64,000 nt of DNA from Bacteroides nordii WAL 11050 = JCM 12987. GTDB lineage: Bacteria > Bacteroidota > Bacteroidia > Bacteroidales > Bacteroidaceae. The notes beneath the pieces are model-generated. The model worked only from the letters and a program-made list of their open reading frames with translations. It ran no database searches and was not told the origin of the DNA. Positions 26,572-35,162 of the stretch are shown piece after piece. The stretch's first letter is position 1. Every line of letters begins with the position of its first letter. Both the position numbers and the translations under genes were made by a program. Location: NCBI GenBank assembly GCA_000613465.1, contig BAJA01000006.1, positions 62,001 through 126,000 on the forward strand. The letters run 5' to 3'.

Positions 26572-28164
26572 TTAAGTTTTGGGAGTACTATTGTCATTTG
26601 CAACAGTACCGGATGTCGGTGTTACTGTACCGGATGCCGGAGCAGGTTTAGCTGTTGCGGTAGTTGCAGTGGCGGCGGTTGTTGCCGTAGCTGTTGCTAC
26701 TTCCGGTTTAGCCTGTTCTTCCCAGTGGAAAGGTTCGAAGCTGGTATTCGGGTCAACCCATGACGGTTTCTTTGAAGCGTAGATAATGAACGGAGCTATA
26801 ACTACGATGATTGCACCTACAATAAGAACGGTGAACCATACGGTATTGCTACCTGTAGAGATCTGGCTGGGTGGGATAAAGCTCAATATAAATGCAAGCA
26901 ATGAGCCACAGAAACCGAGGCCGCCCACAAACCACATCAAGCCATTTCCTTTCTTACCGATACGGAACGGACGGTTGGCTTTCTTCATATTGTAACGCAG
27001 ATAGATAGCGCCAGAGAACATAAGCAAATACATGACCAGATAGAGTATCACTGTCAGCTGAGATAGAATTTGATAGAAGCTTTGTACAGAAGGCATAACA
27101 ACGAAGAGAAGACTCAGTACTGTAACAGCGATACCTTGTACGAACAGGATGTTTTTCTGTACACCCATCTTATTGGTTTTCTGGAAGAAAGGAGGCATAT
27201 AGCCAGCCTTACCTACGGCAAAGATACCTTTTGACGGACCGGCAACCCAAGTCAGTACACCTGCAAGTACACCGAATGCCAATGCAATAGCGATGATCGG
27301 TGACAACCAGGAAGCATGGATATATCTGAAGTAATTATCGAAACCTACCAGCAAGCTTTGTGTCAGGCTGATATCTTTGGCCGGGATGATAACACCCAGT
27401 GCAAAAGTACCTAATACGAAAATCAGTACTGTAATCAATGCACCGATAAATACGGCTTTCGGATAATTTTTAGAAGGGTTTTCCACATCTTTTACGTGGA
27501 TACCGCCCATTTCCATACCGGCATAAAAGAGGAAGATACTTGCTGCGAGCACTACGTTATCAAATTTAGTAAAGTCGGGGAAGAAACTACTATGGAAATC
27601 GAGGTTGGATACTCCTCCGGTTGCCAGATAAACAATACCTAAAATAATCAATAGGGCTGCCGGGATGATGGTTCCAACCATACCGCCGACTTTGGCGACT
27701 TTTCCTACCCATCCCATACCTTTGAGAGAGATGAAAGTAGCAAGCCAGTAGATGATAAGCACAACGGCCAGTGTGTAATACTTGTTGCTTGCCAGTGACA
27801 TGTCGTGGGTATCGTTCATTCCGATAAAAGCGATGGAAACGGCACCGAATGTCAAAACGGTAGGATACCAGATTGTACTTTCAATCCATTGTACCCAAAT
27901 GGCCAGGAAACCGAATTTCTTGCCGTAGGCCTCGCCTACCCACCGGAATACACCACCTTGTTTGTCCTGAAACATAGCAGCCAGTTCGGCTGCAACGAGT
28001 GAAGTCGGGATCAAGAAAACAATGGCTGCGAAAAGATAGTAAAAGGCCGAGCTCATACCATATACGGCCTCGGCAGGAAGTCCACGCAGGGAGACGACTG
28101 CCGTTACATTCATAATAGCCAGGGTAAATACCCCCAGTTTTGCTACTTGTTTAATATTTGCCAT
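26572..28164 (-). CDS. gadC: Glutamate:GABA antiporter (APC superfamily)
   Basis: Inner membrane antiporter that brings in glutamate and exports GABA. The 530-residue protein has about 12 membrane segments, begins MANIKQVAKLGVFTLAIMNV and contains the GadC-like AAELAAMFQDKQGGVFRWV. The cytoplasmic end (PSWVDPNTSFEPFHWEEQ) is followed by a low-complexity Ala/Thr tail of about 60 residues. It lies near glutaminase and glutamate decarboxylase, which supports the assignment. Specificity for glutamate versus other amino acids is inferred from context. Confidence 0.88.
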   Translation of the reverse strand: MANIKQVAKLGVFTLAIMNVTAVVSLRGLPAEAVYGMSSAFYYLFAAIVFLIPTSLVAAELAAMFQDKQGGVFRWVGEAYGKKFGFLAIWVQWIESTIWYPTVLTFGAVSIAFIGMNDTHDMSLASNKYYTLAVVLIIYWLATFISLKGMGWVGKVAKVGGMVGTIIPAALLIILGIVYLATGGVSNLDFHSSFFPDFTKFDNVVLAASIFLFYAGMEMGGIHVKDVENPSKNYPKAVFIGALITVLIFVLGTFALGVIIPAKDISLTQSLLVGFDNYFRYIHASWLSPIIAIALAFGVLAGVLTWVAGPSKGIFAVGKAGYMPPFFQKTNKMGVQKNILFVQGIAVTVLSLLFVVMPSVQSFYQILSQLTVILYLVMYLLMFSGAIYLRYNMKKANRPFRIGKKGNGLMWFVGGLGFCGSLLAFILSFIPPSQISTGSNTVWFTVLIVGAIIVVIAPFIIYASKKPSWVDPNTSFEPFHWEEQAKPEVATATATTAATATTATAKPAPASGTVTPTSGTVANDNSTPKT

Positions 28165-28356
28165 AAGTTAAGGTTTTATAAGTGAAAAATATTTTTAAGT
28201 CTGTTTTATAACAACATTCGGGGAGAGATGTTTTCGGGGGAGACTGTCAAACTTGGTTAATTAACATACACCGGCCGGTAAACAAAGCTTGTACTTGTGT
28301 TGTTCCCTATACTTGTATAATAAAGATGTATAATCACCTAAATAAATAGCATTTAT

Positions 28357-29130
28357 ATGAAAACTGCTCTTTCCGATTTTGCGCTGCGAAGAAGGGGAAT
28401 ATATGGTATTTTGCATGTCATCATACTGTTATTATCTCTTTTTCTGGTCATCAGTATCTCTGTGGATACATTCAAGGGTATCCCTTTTTATACCCAATCA
28501 CTGTATATGAAGGTACAGTTGTGGATATGTATTTTGTTTCTGTTCGATTTCATCCTCGAACTCTTTCTCGCCAAAGATAAATTGCGCTATTTTAGTACCC
28601 ATTTCCTCTTTTTACTGGTAGCTATTCCTTATCAGAATATCATCGCCTATATGGGATGGACCTTCTCGCCTGAGATTACTTATATGCTTCGTTTTATTCC
28701 TTTGGTACGTGGCGGATATGCAATGGCAATTGTGGTGGGATGGCTGACTTACAATAAAGCCTCCAGCCTTTTTGTCTCCTATCTGACGATGTTGCTGGCT
28801 ACGGTTTATTTTGCCAGCCTGGCTTTTTTTGTGATGGAGCATAAAGTAAACCCATTGGTAACGGGTTATGGTGATGCACTCTGGTGGGCATTTATGGATG
28901 TAACTACTGTTGGTTCCAATATTATAGCGGTAACGGCTACCGGACGGGTACTCTCCGTTTTACTGGCGGCATTGGGCATGATGATGTTTCCTATATTCAC
29001 TGTATATGTCACCAGCCTCATTCAGAAAAAAAATAAGGAAAAGGATGAGTATTATCAACAGATAGAAGAGAATGGAAAGGTAGTAGCTGCACCGGAACCC
29101 GTTGAATCTGATAATACAGCTAAATCCTGA
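28357..29130 (+). CDS. Ion-transport (voltage-gated-like) channel protein
   Basis: A 257-residue membrane protein with about six segments and a re-entrant pore. The pore helix and filter read WAFMDVTTVGSNIIAV, where K+ channels have TVGYG; the filter here is TVGSN, so ion selectivity may differ. The C-terminus is charged and cytoplasmic (QKKNKEKDEYYQQIEENGK). It is divergent from gadC across a 192-base gap and convergent with glsA. Location within the gad locus suggests that it offsets charge or pH changes during acid stress; this is inference. Confidence 0.78.
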   Translation: MKTALSDFALRRRGIYGILHVIILLLSLFLVISISVDTFKGIPFYTQSLYMKVQLWICILFLFDFILELFLAKDKLRYFSTHFLFLLVAIPYQNIIAYMGWTFSPEITYMLRFIPLVRGGYAMAIVVGWLTYNKASSLFVSYLTMLLATVYFASLAFFVMEHKVNPLVTGYGDALWWAFMDVTTVGSNIIAVTATGRVLSVLLAALGMMMFPIFTVYVTSLIQKKNKEKDEYYQQIEENGKVVAAPEPVESDNTAKS

Positions 29131-29152
29131 AGATTATTTCCCTCAAAGAAAA

Positions 29153-29182
29153 GGGGCTACTACCTATACAGGCAGTAACCCC
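29153..29182. terminator. Terminator between channel and glutaminase genes
   Basis: GGGGCTACTACC (29153-29164) pairs with GGCAGTAACCCC (29171-29182) with one mismatch. A T-rich run follows on the minus strand, suiting the glsA transcript. Confidence 0.7.
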
Positions 29183-29202
29183 TACAAAAAAGGACAGAAC
29201 TT

Positions 29203-30165
29203 TTATTCAACTACAGTAACTTGCTCGCCGTTGAACACATTCAACCCCAGCTTATTCATTATATATTTGATAGCTAATTGTGCCTTTACAGAGTTGCCCG
29301 AACCATCAAGAGGGGGAGCAAATGCGGAAATACCCATGACGCCTGGGAATACACCCATGACGCCACCACCTACACCGGTCTTTGCAGGAATACCGGAAGT
29401 ATACATCCAGTCGCCCGTATGTTCGTAGAAACCTACGGAAGCAATCATAGAGGTAATCTTCGGAGTCAGACTGGCATCGAGTACTTGTTTTTTAGTCACA
29501 GGATTCACACCGCTGTTGGCCACAGTAGCGGCTGCGACAGACAGCATTTCTGCTGTAACTCCCAGTGAACACTGGCGTGTATACAGGTCGAGTGACATTT
29601 CGGGATCATCATAGATGCGATTGTAATTCTTCAATAACCATGCAATAGAGCGGTTATTGAAATTCGTTGCAGATTCGGACTTGTATAACTCGTCAATTAA
29701 TTGAGGAGCCGAACCACAAAGGTCCGTTATATTCTCCACAATCGCATTCCATTTCTGAGTAGTATCACCTATCGGTTGTACCATGGAGCAGGCGGAGATT
29801 GCTCCGGCGTTTACCAATGGGGTAGAAGGATGATCGTTTTCCAGAAGGATGGCGATGATAGAGTTGAATGGTAGTCCGGTTGCATCAGCGCCAATCATGT
29901 CCAACACTTTCTGAGCTCCATATTGACGAAGAATCAGAATGGCAGTGTGAACTTTGGATACTGATTCGATACCGAAACGGTAATTGTAATCACCGACGGT
30001 AATCTTTTGGCCATTCAGCAGGCAGATGCTAATACCGAACAGGTTCTTGTCGATATTGGCCAGATAAGGTATATAATCGGCATTCTTTCCGTCTGTATTT
30101 CCTTTCACCTGCTCGTAGGCTTGCTGTACCACTTCTTTTATTTGGGATATAGAAATCTTATTCAT
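29203..30165 (-). CDS. glsA: Glutaminase
   Basis: Hydrolyses glutamine to glutamate and ammonia; the ammonia also consumes protons. The start at 30165 (MNKISISQIKEVV) gives 320 residues, normal for the beta-lactamase-fold glutaminase family; an upstream start would read through an intergenic repeat. Blocks include FGIESVSKVHTAILILRQYG with the catalytic Ser-x-x-Lys, PFNSIIAILLEND, PLVNAGAISACSM and SGIPAKTGVGGGVMGVFPG. It lies downstream of gadB on the same strand and would feed it glutamate. Confidence 0.93.
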   Translation of the reverse strand: MNKISISQIKEVVQQAYEQVKGNTDGKNADYIPYLANIDKNLFGISICLLNGQKITVGDYNYRFGIESVSKVHTAILILRQYGAQKVLDMIGADATGLPFNSIIAILLENDHPSTPLVNAGAISACSMVQPIGDTTQKWNAIVENITDLCGSAPQLIDELYKSESATNFNNRSIAWLLKNYNRIYDDPEMSLDLYTRQCSLGVTAEMLSVAAATVANSGVNPVTKKQVLDASLTPKITSMIASVGFYEHTGDWMYTSGIPAKTGVGGGVMGVFPGVMGISAFAPPLDGSGNSVKAQLAIKYIMNKLGLNVFNGEQVTVVE

Positions 30166-30183
30166 ATAATAAAAAGCTTTATG

Positions 30184-30341
30184 ATTTACGATTAGACAAT
30201 TTGAAGAATTTACGATTAGACGATGTAATAATTGACGATTAGACGATTGACAATGTACGATTGAAGAATCTCCGGAAATCACAATGAGAGTAATTTCAAT
30301 TGTCTAATCGTAAATTATTCAAATCGTCTAATCGTAAATGT
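30184..30341. repeat. Inverted repeat of TTTACGATTAGACGATT-type units
   Basis: Several copies of ACGATTAGACGATT-like units at 30184-30265 face complementary copies (GTCTAATCGTAAAT) at 30301-30341. The array lies between gadB and glsA. The same unit appears at 55575-55618 and 56880-57006, so this is a dispersed intergenic family. Confidence 0.7.
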
Positions 30342-30343
30342 CT

Positions 30344-31780
30344 TTATTTTCCTTGTGGTTTACCGGTATGGTTGAATACCTTTGTTGCTACCGGCAGGTT
30401 CTTTTCCTGAGCAATACGGGTAGTAGTAGGATATTCCAGTTTTTCCAGTTCGGTAATTGCATTTTTGATATCGCCCAACAACATATCGGCCATGTCTCGG
30501 CTGAATCCCTGACGGACAACGATACGCATAACGACGTAATTCTCTAACTTAGTAGGCAATGTGTATGCCGGAACCATCCAGCCGCTCTGAGCCAGCTTGT
30601 CCTGCAAATCATACAGTGTCCACTTTGCATCCTTTGCGTATTCCGGTTTCATGTACCAGATGAACAGTGGGTTCACTACATCTTCTGAGTAGTTCACGAA
30701 AGGCATCATCTTGGCTATTTCGCTATGGAGGTATTTCGCAATGGTCAGCGAGTTGTATTGTACTTCTTTGTATCCCTGGAATCCCAGACGGATAAACTGA
30801 TAGTACTGTCCTAAAATCTGAGCAGCAGGACGGGAGAAGTTCAAACCTACCTGTGTGATGTTTGCACCTAAGTAGTTTACACTGAAAGACATTTCTTCGG
30901 GGAGATATTCTTTGCCTTTCCAGCAAACCCAACCAAGCCCCGGATAAACCAGACCGAATTTATGACCGGAAGTACTGATAGAAAGTACCCATTTCAAACG
31001 GAAGTCCCATTTTACTTCAGGATACAGGAATGGAAGGATAAAACCACCACTGGCGGCATCTACGTGGATAGGAATGTCATATCCGGTCTTGGCATTGTAA
31101 GCATCGAGTGCTTTGTCAAGAGCTTCTACGTCGTCATTCAGTCCTGTCCATGTAACGCCTTGGATAGGGACAATACAGATGGTGTTCTCGTCGCACATTT
31201 TCAGTGCTTCTTCCGGATCGAGAGTTGTTTTTTCCAGTGTCAAAGGTACTTCACGCATTTCAATCTGCCACAGCTGAGCGAATTTTTCCCATACTACCTG
31301 GAATCCGGTTGAGATAACGAAGTTTGGTTTGTCTACCGGTTTACCTTGTGCCTGACGTTTTTTACGCCAGCGCAACCATGCGGCAACGCCACCAAGCATA
31401 CAAGCTTCGGAAGAACCGATAGCTAACGCACCTGTTTTCCAGTCCTCTTTTTCAGGAGTATTCCACAAGTTAGCCATGATGTTGATACATTTTCCGTTCA
31501 TGACAGCGATACGCGGATATTCTGTTTCGTCAATATAGTTGATGTTGATTGCTTCGTTCATCAGCTTAGTGGCATACTCATCCATATAAGTGGTGACGAA
31601 AGTAGCCAGGTTCAACCGGGGCTGAGTCTGTGCAAATGTCTCATCTTTCACCATCTGATAGGCAATCTCAGGAGTTGTAGGGCCGTCGGGAATTTTCTCT
31701 ACGGGAGAGGGTTGCAACATTCTGTTTGAACCAAATACATCGGTCTTGGCATCACCTTTTCTGAAATTTAAATCTTCCAT
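30344..31780 (-). CDS. gadB: Glutamate decarboxylase
   Basis: PLP-dependent enzyme converting glutamate to GABA and CO2 while consuming a cytoplasmic proton. The 478-residue protein matches the family length. Visible are the N-terminal FVTTYMDEYATKLMNEAININYID, GSSEACMLGGVAAWLRWRKK, HVDAASGGFILPFLYP with the cofactor-pairing Asp, and SISTSGHKFGLVYPGLGW with the PLP lysine. It is followed on the same strand by glsA, with gadC and a channel nearby: a complete glutamine/glutamate acid-resistance set. Confidence 0.96.
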   Translation of the reverse strand: MEDLNFRKGDAKTDVFGSNRMLQPSPVEKIPDGPTTPEIAYQMVKDETFAQTQPRLNLATFVTTYMDEYATKLMNEAININYIDETEYPRIAVMNGKCINIMANLWNTPEKEDWKTGALAIGSSEACMLGGVAAWLRWRKKRQAQGKPVDKPNFVISTGFQVVWEKFAQLWQIEMREVPLTLEKTTLDPEEALKMCDENTICIVPIQGVTWTGLNDDVEALDKALDAYNAKTGYDIPIHVDAASGGFILPFLYPEVKWDFRLKWVLSISTSGHKFGLVYPGLGWVCWKGKEYLPEEMSFSVNYLGANITQVGLNFSRPAAQILGQYYQFIRLGFQGYKEVQYNSLTIAKYLHSEIAKMMPFVNYSEDVVNPLFIWYMKPEYAKDAKWTLYDLQDKLAQSGWMVPAYTLPTKLENYVVMRIVVRQGFSRDMADMLLGDIKNAITELEKLEYPTTTRIAQEKNLPVATKVFNHTGKPQGK

Positions 31781-31902
31781 TTTGCTATTATTTTTTAGTT
31801 AGGTTTAGGCGATGGGGAGTTTCCCCGTCGAATTTTCCACAACAACAGCATGGGATTTTTAAAGTTTAGCCATTTTACATTATTTTGCGTTTATTGTGCT
31901 TC

Positions 31903-32146
31903 GTGCTTCCCGCACGGGGAGGTTTCGGCAGGCGATGCTCTAACTGTATAAAGAATGAATAATGAGGTAGATTCACCACAGAGGACACTGAGAACACGGA
32001 GTTTTAAATCTCTGATGAAACACAGATTAACGTCAATTATCGCAGATTAAAATCCGGTTATTCTTTCTCTTATTTTTGTTTTCCTTTGTAGCAATCTGCG
32101 TTTCAATTAACCATCGCCTGCCGAAACCTCCCCGTGTGGGAAGCAC
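31903..32146. repeat. REP-like long inverted repeat
   Basis: A 35-base arm at 31903-31937 is complementary to 32112-32146 with one mismatch. Each arm has a GC-rich palindromic core (CTTCCCGCACGGGGAG). Partial further copies lie at about 32154-32177 and 34020-34052. Between the arms is part of another repeat family (CACCACAGAG... from 31973). The gap between gadB and the MFS gene holds no coding frame that I support. Confidence 0.75.
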
Positions 32147-32238
32147 CGCTTGGCGAATCTTCCCGTGCGGGAAGCACTGAACTTTCTGGGGGGATGCGTT
32201 GTTGTTGTCAAATCTAAACCCCAAATATTAAAGAGAAT

Positions 32239-33480
32239 ATGAGAATACAAACAGGACGGGGCACCATTCCCCTTATCACCCTTATCGGCATTTGGTCTAT
32301 ATCTGCTCTGAATGCTTTACCAGGCTTGGCCGTTAGCCCGATCCTTGGAAAATTGTCTGTCATCTTTCCTCATTCCACGGAACTTGATATTCAGATGCTT
32401 TCATCTTTGCCTTCTCTGCTGATCATTCCTTTTATTATTCTGGCGGGAAAACTGACAGAACGAGTAAATTTTATTCGTTTGCTACAAGTGGGGCTTGCTA
32501 TTTTTGCCCTGAGTGGTATTCTTTACCTGCTTGCCAGTGAGATGTGGCAACTTATTGCCATCAGTGCCATGCTTGGGGTAGGTTCGGGAATGATTATCCC
32601 CCTTAGCACCGGACTTATTTCTAAATATTTCACAGGTCCTTATCGGGTGAAGCAGTTCGGATTTAGTTCTGCTATTACGAATTTTACGTTAGTGATAGCT
32701 ACAGCTGTCACCGGTTATCTGGCAGAGGTGAACTGGCATTTGCCATTCGTGGTTTACCTGCTTCCATTGGCTTCGTTGGTGCTGTCCGTTTATCTCAAGC
32801 GTAGTATGATTAGTGAGGAAGGGACTGCTTCAATAACTAATATGGAAGAGAAAGAGGCTGATACGCCGGTTGATCCCGAAGTAGCAAAATATAAGCGGGG
32901 TATAAATGTGAAATATCTTTTGCAGGTGATGCTGTTTTATGGGCTTGTTACTTATTTGGTGCTTATTGTTACTTTTAATCTTCCTTTCCTGATGGAAGAA
33001 TATCATTTTTCAAGTGGTAATTCCGGTATTATGATTTCGCTGTTCTTTTTGGCTATTATGGCTCCGGGTTTCTTTTTGAATCAGATAGTGGGACTTTTTC
33101 GTGAGAAGACGAAGTTTTACAGTTTATTGTGCATCGCCGTTGGATTGGCACTTATCTGGTTGTCGCCCAAAGAGTGGGTGATAGCTCCGGGATGTATTCT
33201 TGTAGGGTTAGGATATGGGGTGATACAACCTGTTATATATGATAAAACCACTCATACTGCTATTCCGAAGAAAGCAACGCTGGCACTGGCTTTTGTGATG
33301 ATGATGAATTATCTGGCAATTTTGCTTTGTCCGTTTATTATAGATTTCTTTCAGTCAACAGTATTCCATATTAAATCTCAGCAGTTTGCGTTTGTATTTA
33401 ATCTTGTTATAACGATTGTAGCACTAATATGGGCCTATCGTAAGCGGAATACGTTCCTGTTTGATGATGGTTTGAAATAG
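32239..33480 (+). CDS. MFS transporter
   Basis: A 413-residue major facilitator superfamily protein with 12 predicted membrane segments split by a central hydrophilic loop (about 190-220, EEKEADTPVDPEVAKYKRG). The first-half loop KLTERVNFIRLLQVG and the motif GVGSGMIIPLSTGLISKYF fit drug-efflux-type MFS proteins. The substrate is not predictable. It stands alone between repeat-rich gaps. Confidence 0.85.
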   Translation: MRIQTGRGTIPLITLIGIWSISALNALPGLAVSPILGKLSVIFPHSTELDIQMLSSLPSLLIIPFIILAGKLTERVNFIRLLQVGLAIFALSGILYLLASEMWQLIAISAMLGVGSGMIIPLSTGLISKYFTGPYRVKQFGFSSAITNFTLVIATAVTGYLAEVNWHLPFVVYLLPLASLVLSVYLKRSMISEEGTASITNMEEKEADTPVDPEVAKYKRGINVKYLLQVMLFYGLVTYLVLIVTFNLPFLMEEYHFSSGNSGIMISLFFLAIMAPGFFLNQIVGLFREKTKFYSLLCIAVGLALIWLSPKEWVIAPGCILVGLGYGVIQPVIYDKTTHTAIPKKATLALAFVMMMNYLAILLCPFIIDFFQSTVFHIKSQQFAFVFNLVITIVALIWAYRKRNTFLFDDGLK

Positions 33481-33496
33481 CTAAAACCGTATGGTA

Positions 33497-33678
33497 TTTC
33501 ACCACAGAGTACACAGAGGCACAGAGTTTTAAATCTTTATTGAAACGCAGGTGAACGCAAATTCCCGCAAAGGGAAATAACGATAAAATAAAGAACTACA
33601 GTTTTTTTAATCTGCGTTCATCCGCGTCTCATCAGAGAAAATAATATCTCTGTGTCCTCCGCGTCCTTTGTGGTGAAC
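33497..33678. repeat. Composite palindromic intergenic repeat, copy A
   Basis: The outer arms are TTTCACCACAGAGTACACAGAG and CTCTGTGTCCTCCGCGTCC followed by TTTGTGGTGAAC. The inner arms are GAAACGCAGGTGAACGCAAA and TCTGCGTTCATCCGCGTCTC. The same architecture recurs at 39184-39363 and, in part, at 31973-32110 and 43172-43271. It can fold into a long imperfect hairpin. Confidence 0.75.
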
Positions 33679-33813
33679 TGATTCGTAACGAAGATTATGG
33701 GCATATCTTTTCGGTAGCGAGACTGCCCCTAAACGGTATCTTTACCTTTGCCCGGTGTTGTACTTTGTTTTTCTCAGAAAGGAGCGTTCCTTTTCCCGGT
33801 GTACGGTCTTGTT

Positions 33814-33894
33814 CCACATGCACATGTCGTGCTGTCCCACATGCACATGTCGTACTGTCCCACATGCACATGTCGTACTGCTTTACATGTACAT
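33814..33894. repeat. 23-bp tandem repeat array
   Basis: CCACATGCACATGTCGTRCTGTC repeats at 33814, 33837 and 33860, with a degenerate fourth unit at 33883. Each unit contains the palindrome ACATGT. It lies about 180-260 bases before the EamA gene in a gap without coding frames. Confidence 0.8.
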
Positions 33895-34072
33895 CTAAAA
33901 CAACGTTACATACCGAGGCTTCCTACGTTACTCTACGAGATAGAGCTTTATCGATACCGGAGAAAGAGATAGATAGTAATGCCAAGCAACATTTAACGTA
34001 AAACGATATAATAACTAACATCGCTTGCCGAGCCTCCCTGTGCGGGAAGCACAAGCACCTAAAACAATAAGT

Positions 34073-35004
34073 ATGAAGAATAAGAAACTGGAAGCCAATC
34101 TGTACATGGCTATATCAAAAGTATTCAGTGGGTTAAATATGAATGCCCTTAAATATCTACTTCCTTTGTGGATGAGCCCGCTTACCGGAGCAACAATCCG
34201 CTGTACCTTTGCTGCGGTCGCTTTCTGGATTATAGGCTGGTTTGCTCCACCCGAAGAAAAGACCTCCCGTAAGGATAAATGGTTATTATTCTTATTGGGA
34301 GCATTAGGGCTCTATGGCTTTATGTTTCTTTATCTGATTGGTCTTAGTAAAACGACTCCTGTGTCAAGTTCCATTTTCACGAGTCTTCAGCCTATCTGGG
34401 TGTTTCTCATTATGATTTTCTTTTATCATGAGAAGGCAACCGGGTCGAAAATAGTAGGCATATCCATAGCTCTTGTCGGTGCATTGGTTTGTATCCTCAC
34501 ACAACGGAGTGATGATCTTGCTTCGGATGCTTTTATCGGTAATATGTTGTGTCTGTTCAGTTCTGTGGTTTATGCCATTTATCTGGTGATGAGTAAGCGC
34601 ATTCTTTCTGCTGTGGGTCCTATTACAATGTTGAAGTATACTTTTAGCGGTTCGGCAGTATCCGGCTTATTGTATCAATGATTACAGGGTTCGATGCTCC
34701 TGTATTTTCGTTACCTTTCCATTGGTTACCGTTTGCCGTATTGATGTTTGTACTAATATTCCCTACCACAATCAGTTACATGCTGTTACCTATCGGTTTG
34801 AAATATCTGAAAACAACGGTGGTTGCCATTTATGGTTATTTGATATTGATTGTGGCTACTGTTGCTTCTTTGATTCTGGGACAAGATCGTTTTAGCTGGA
34901 CTCAGACCTTTGCGATTCTCTTTATCTGTGTTGGAGTTTATCTGGTAGAGGTGGCTGAAAGTAAAGATAAAAGTACCCCTATGGCTACGCCGGCACATAA
35001 GTAG
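34073..35004 (+). CDS. EamA/DMT family transporter (one frameshift)
   Basis: The reconstructed ~310-residue inner-membrane protein has about ten segments in two EamA repeats (KYLLPLWMSPLTGATIRCTFAA and SKTTPVSSSIFTSLQPIWVF in the first, TISYMLLPIGLKYLKTTVVA in the second). The start at 34073 is preferred because earlier codons read through a REP-like repeat. The frame breaks at 34671-34672; one G restored gives SGLLVSMITGFDAP. Members export amino acids, nucleotides or metabolites; the substrate is unknown. Confidence 0.85.
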
Positions 35005-35026
35005 TAACAGGGGGATAATCAGTATA

Positions 35027-35074
35027 GGCGTAGTCTGCATGCAGCAGATATATGACCTGCATGCAGACTACGCC
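35027..35074 (+). terminator. Terminator of the EamA gene
   Basis: A perfect 18-bp stem pairs 35027-35044 with 35057-35074 (GGCGTAGTCTGCATGCAG and its complement), followed by TTTATTGT. Confidence 0.8.
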
Positions 35075-35109
35075 TTTATTGTATGGGATCATGTCTTTAT
35101 TATATAGAG

Positions 35110-35138
35110 ACATTGCCTCTGCCACGTAGAGGCAATGT
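35110..35138 (-). terminator. Terminator of the MATE gene
   Basis: ACATTGCCTCT (35110-35120) pairs perfectly with AGAGGCAATGT (35128-35138), just beyond the MATE stop codon on the minus strand. Confidence 0.7.
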
Positions 35139-35162
35139 TCTTAGATACTTGCTTTGAAAGAC

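Noticed and set aside
33748-34001. Two overlapping short open frames with His/Met/Cys-rich repeats
   Set aside because: They arise from the 23-bp tandem DNA repeat; both frames are open only because of it, and neither resembles a protein.
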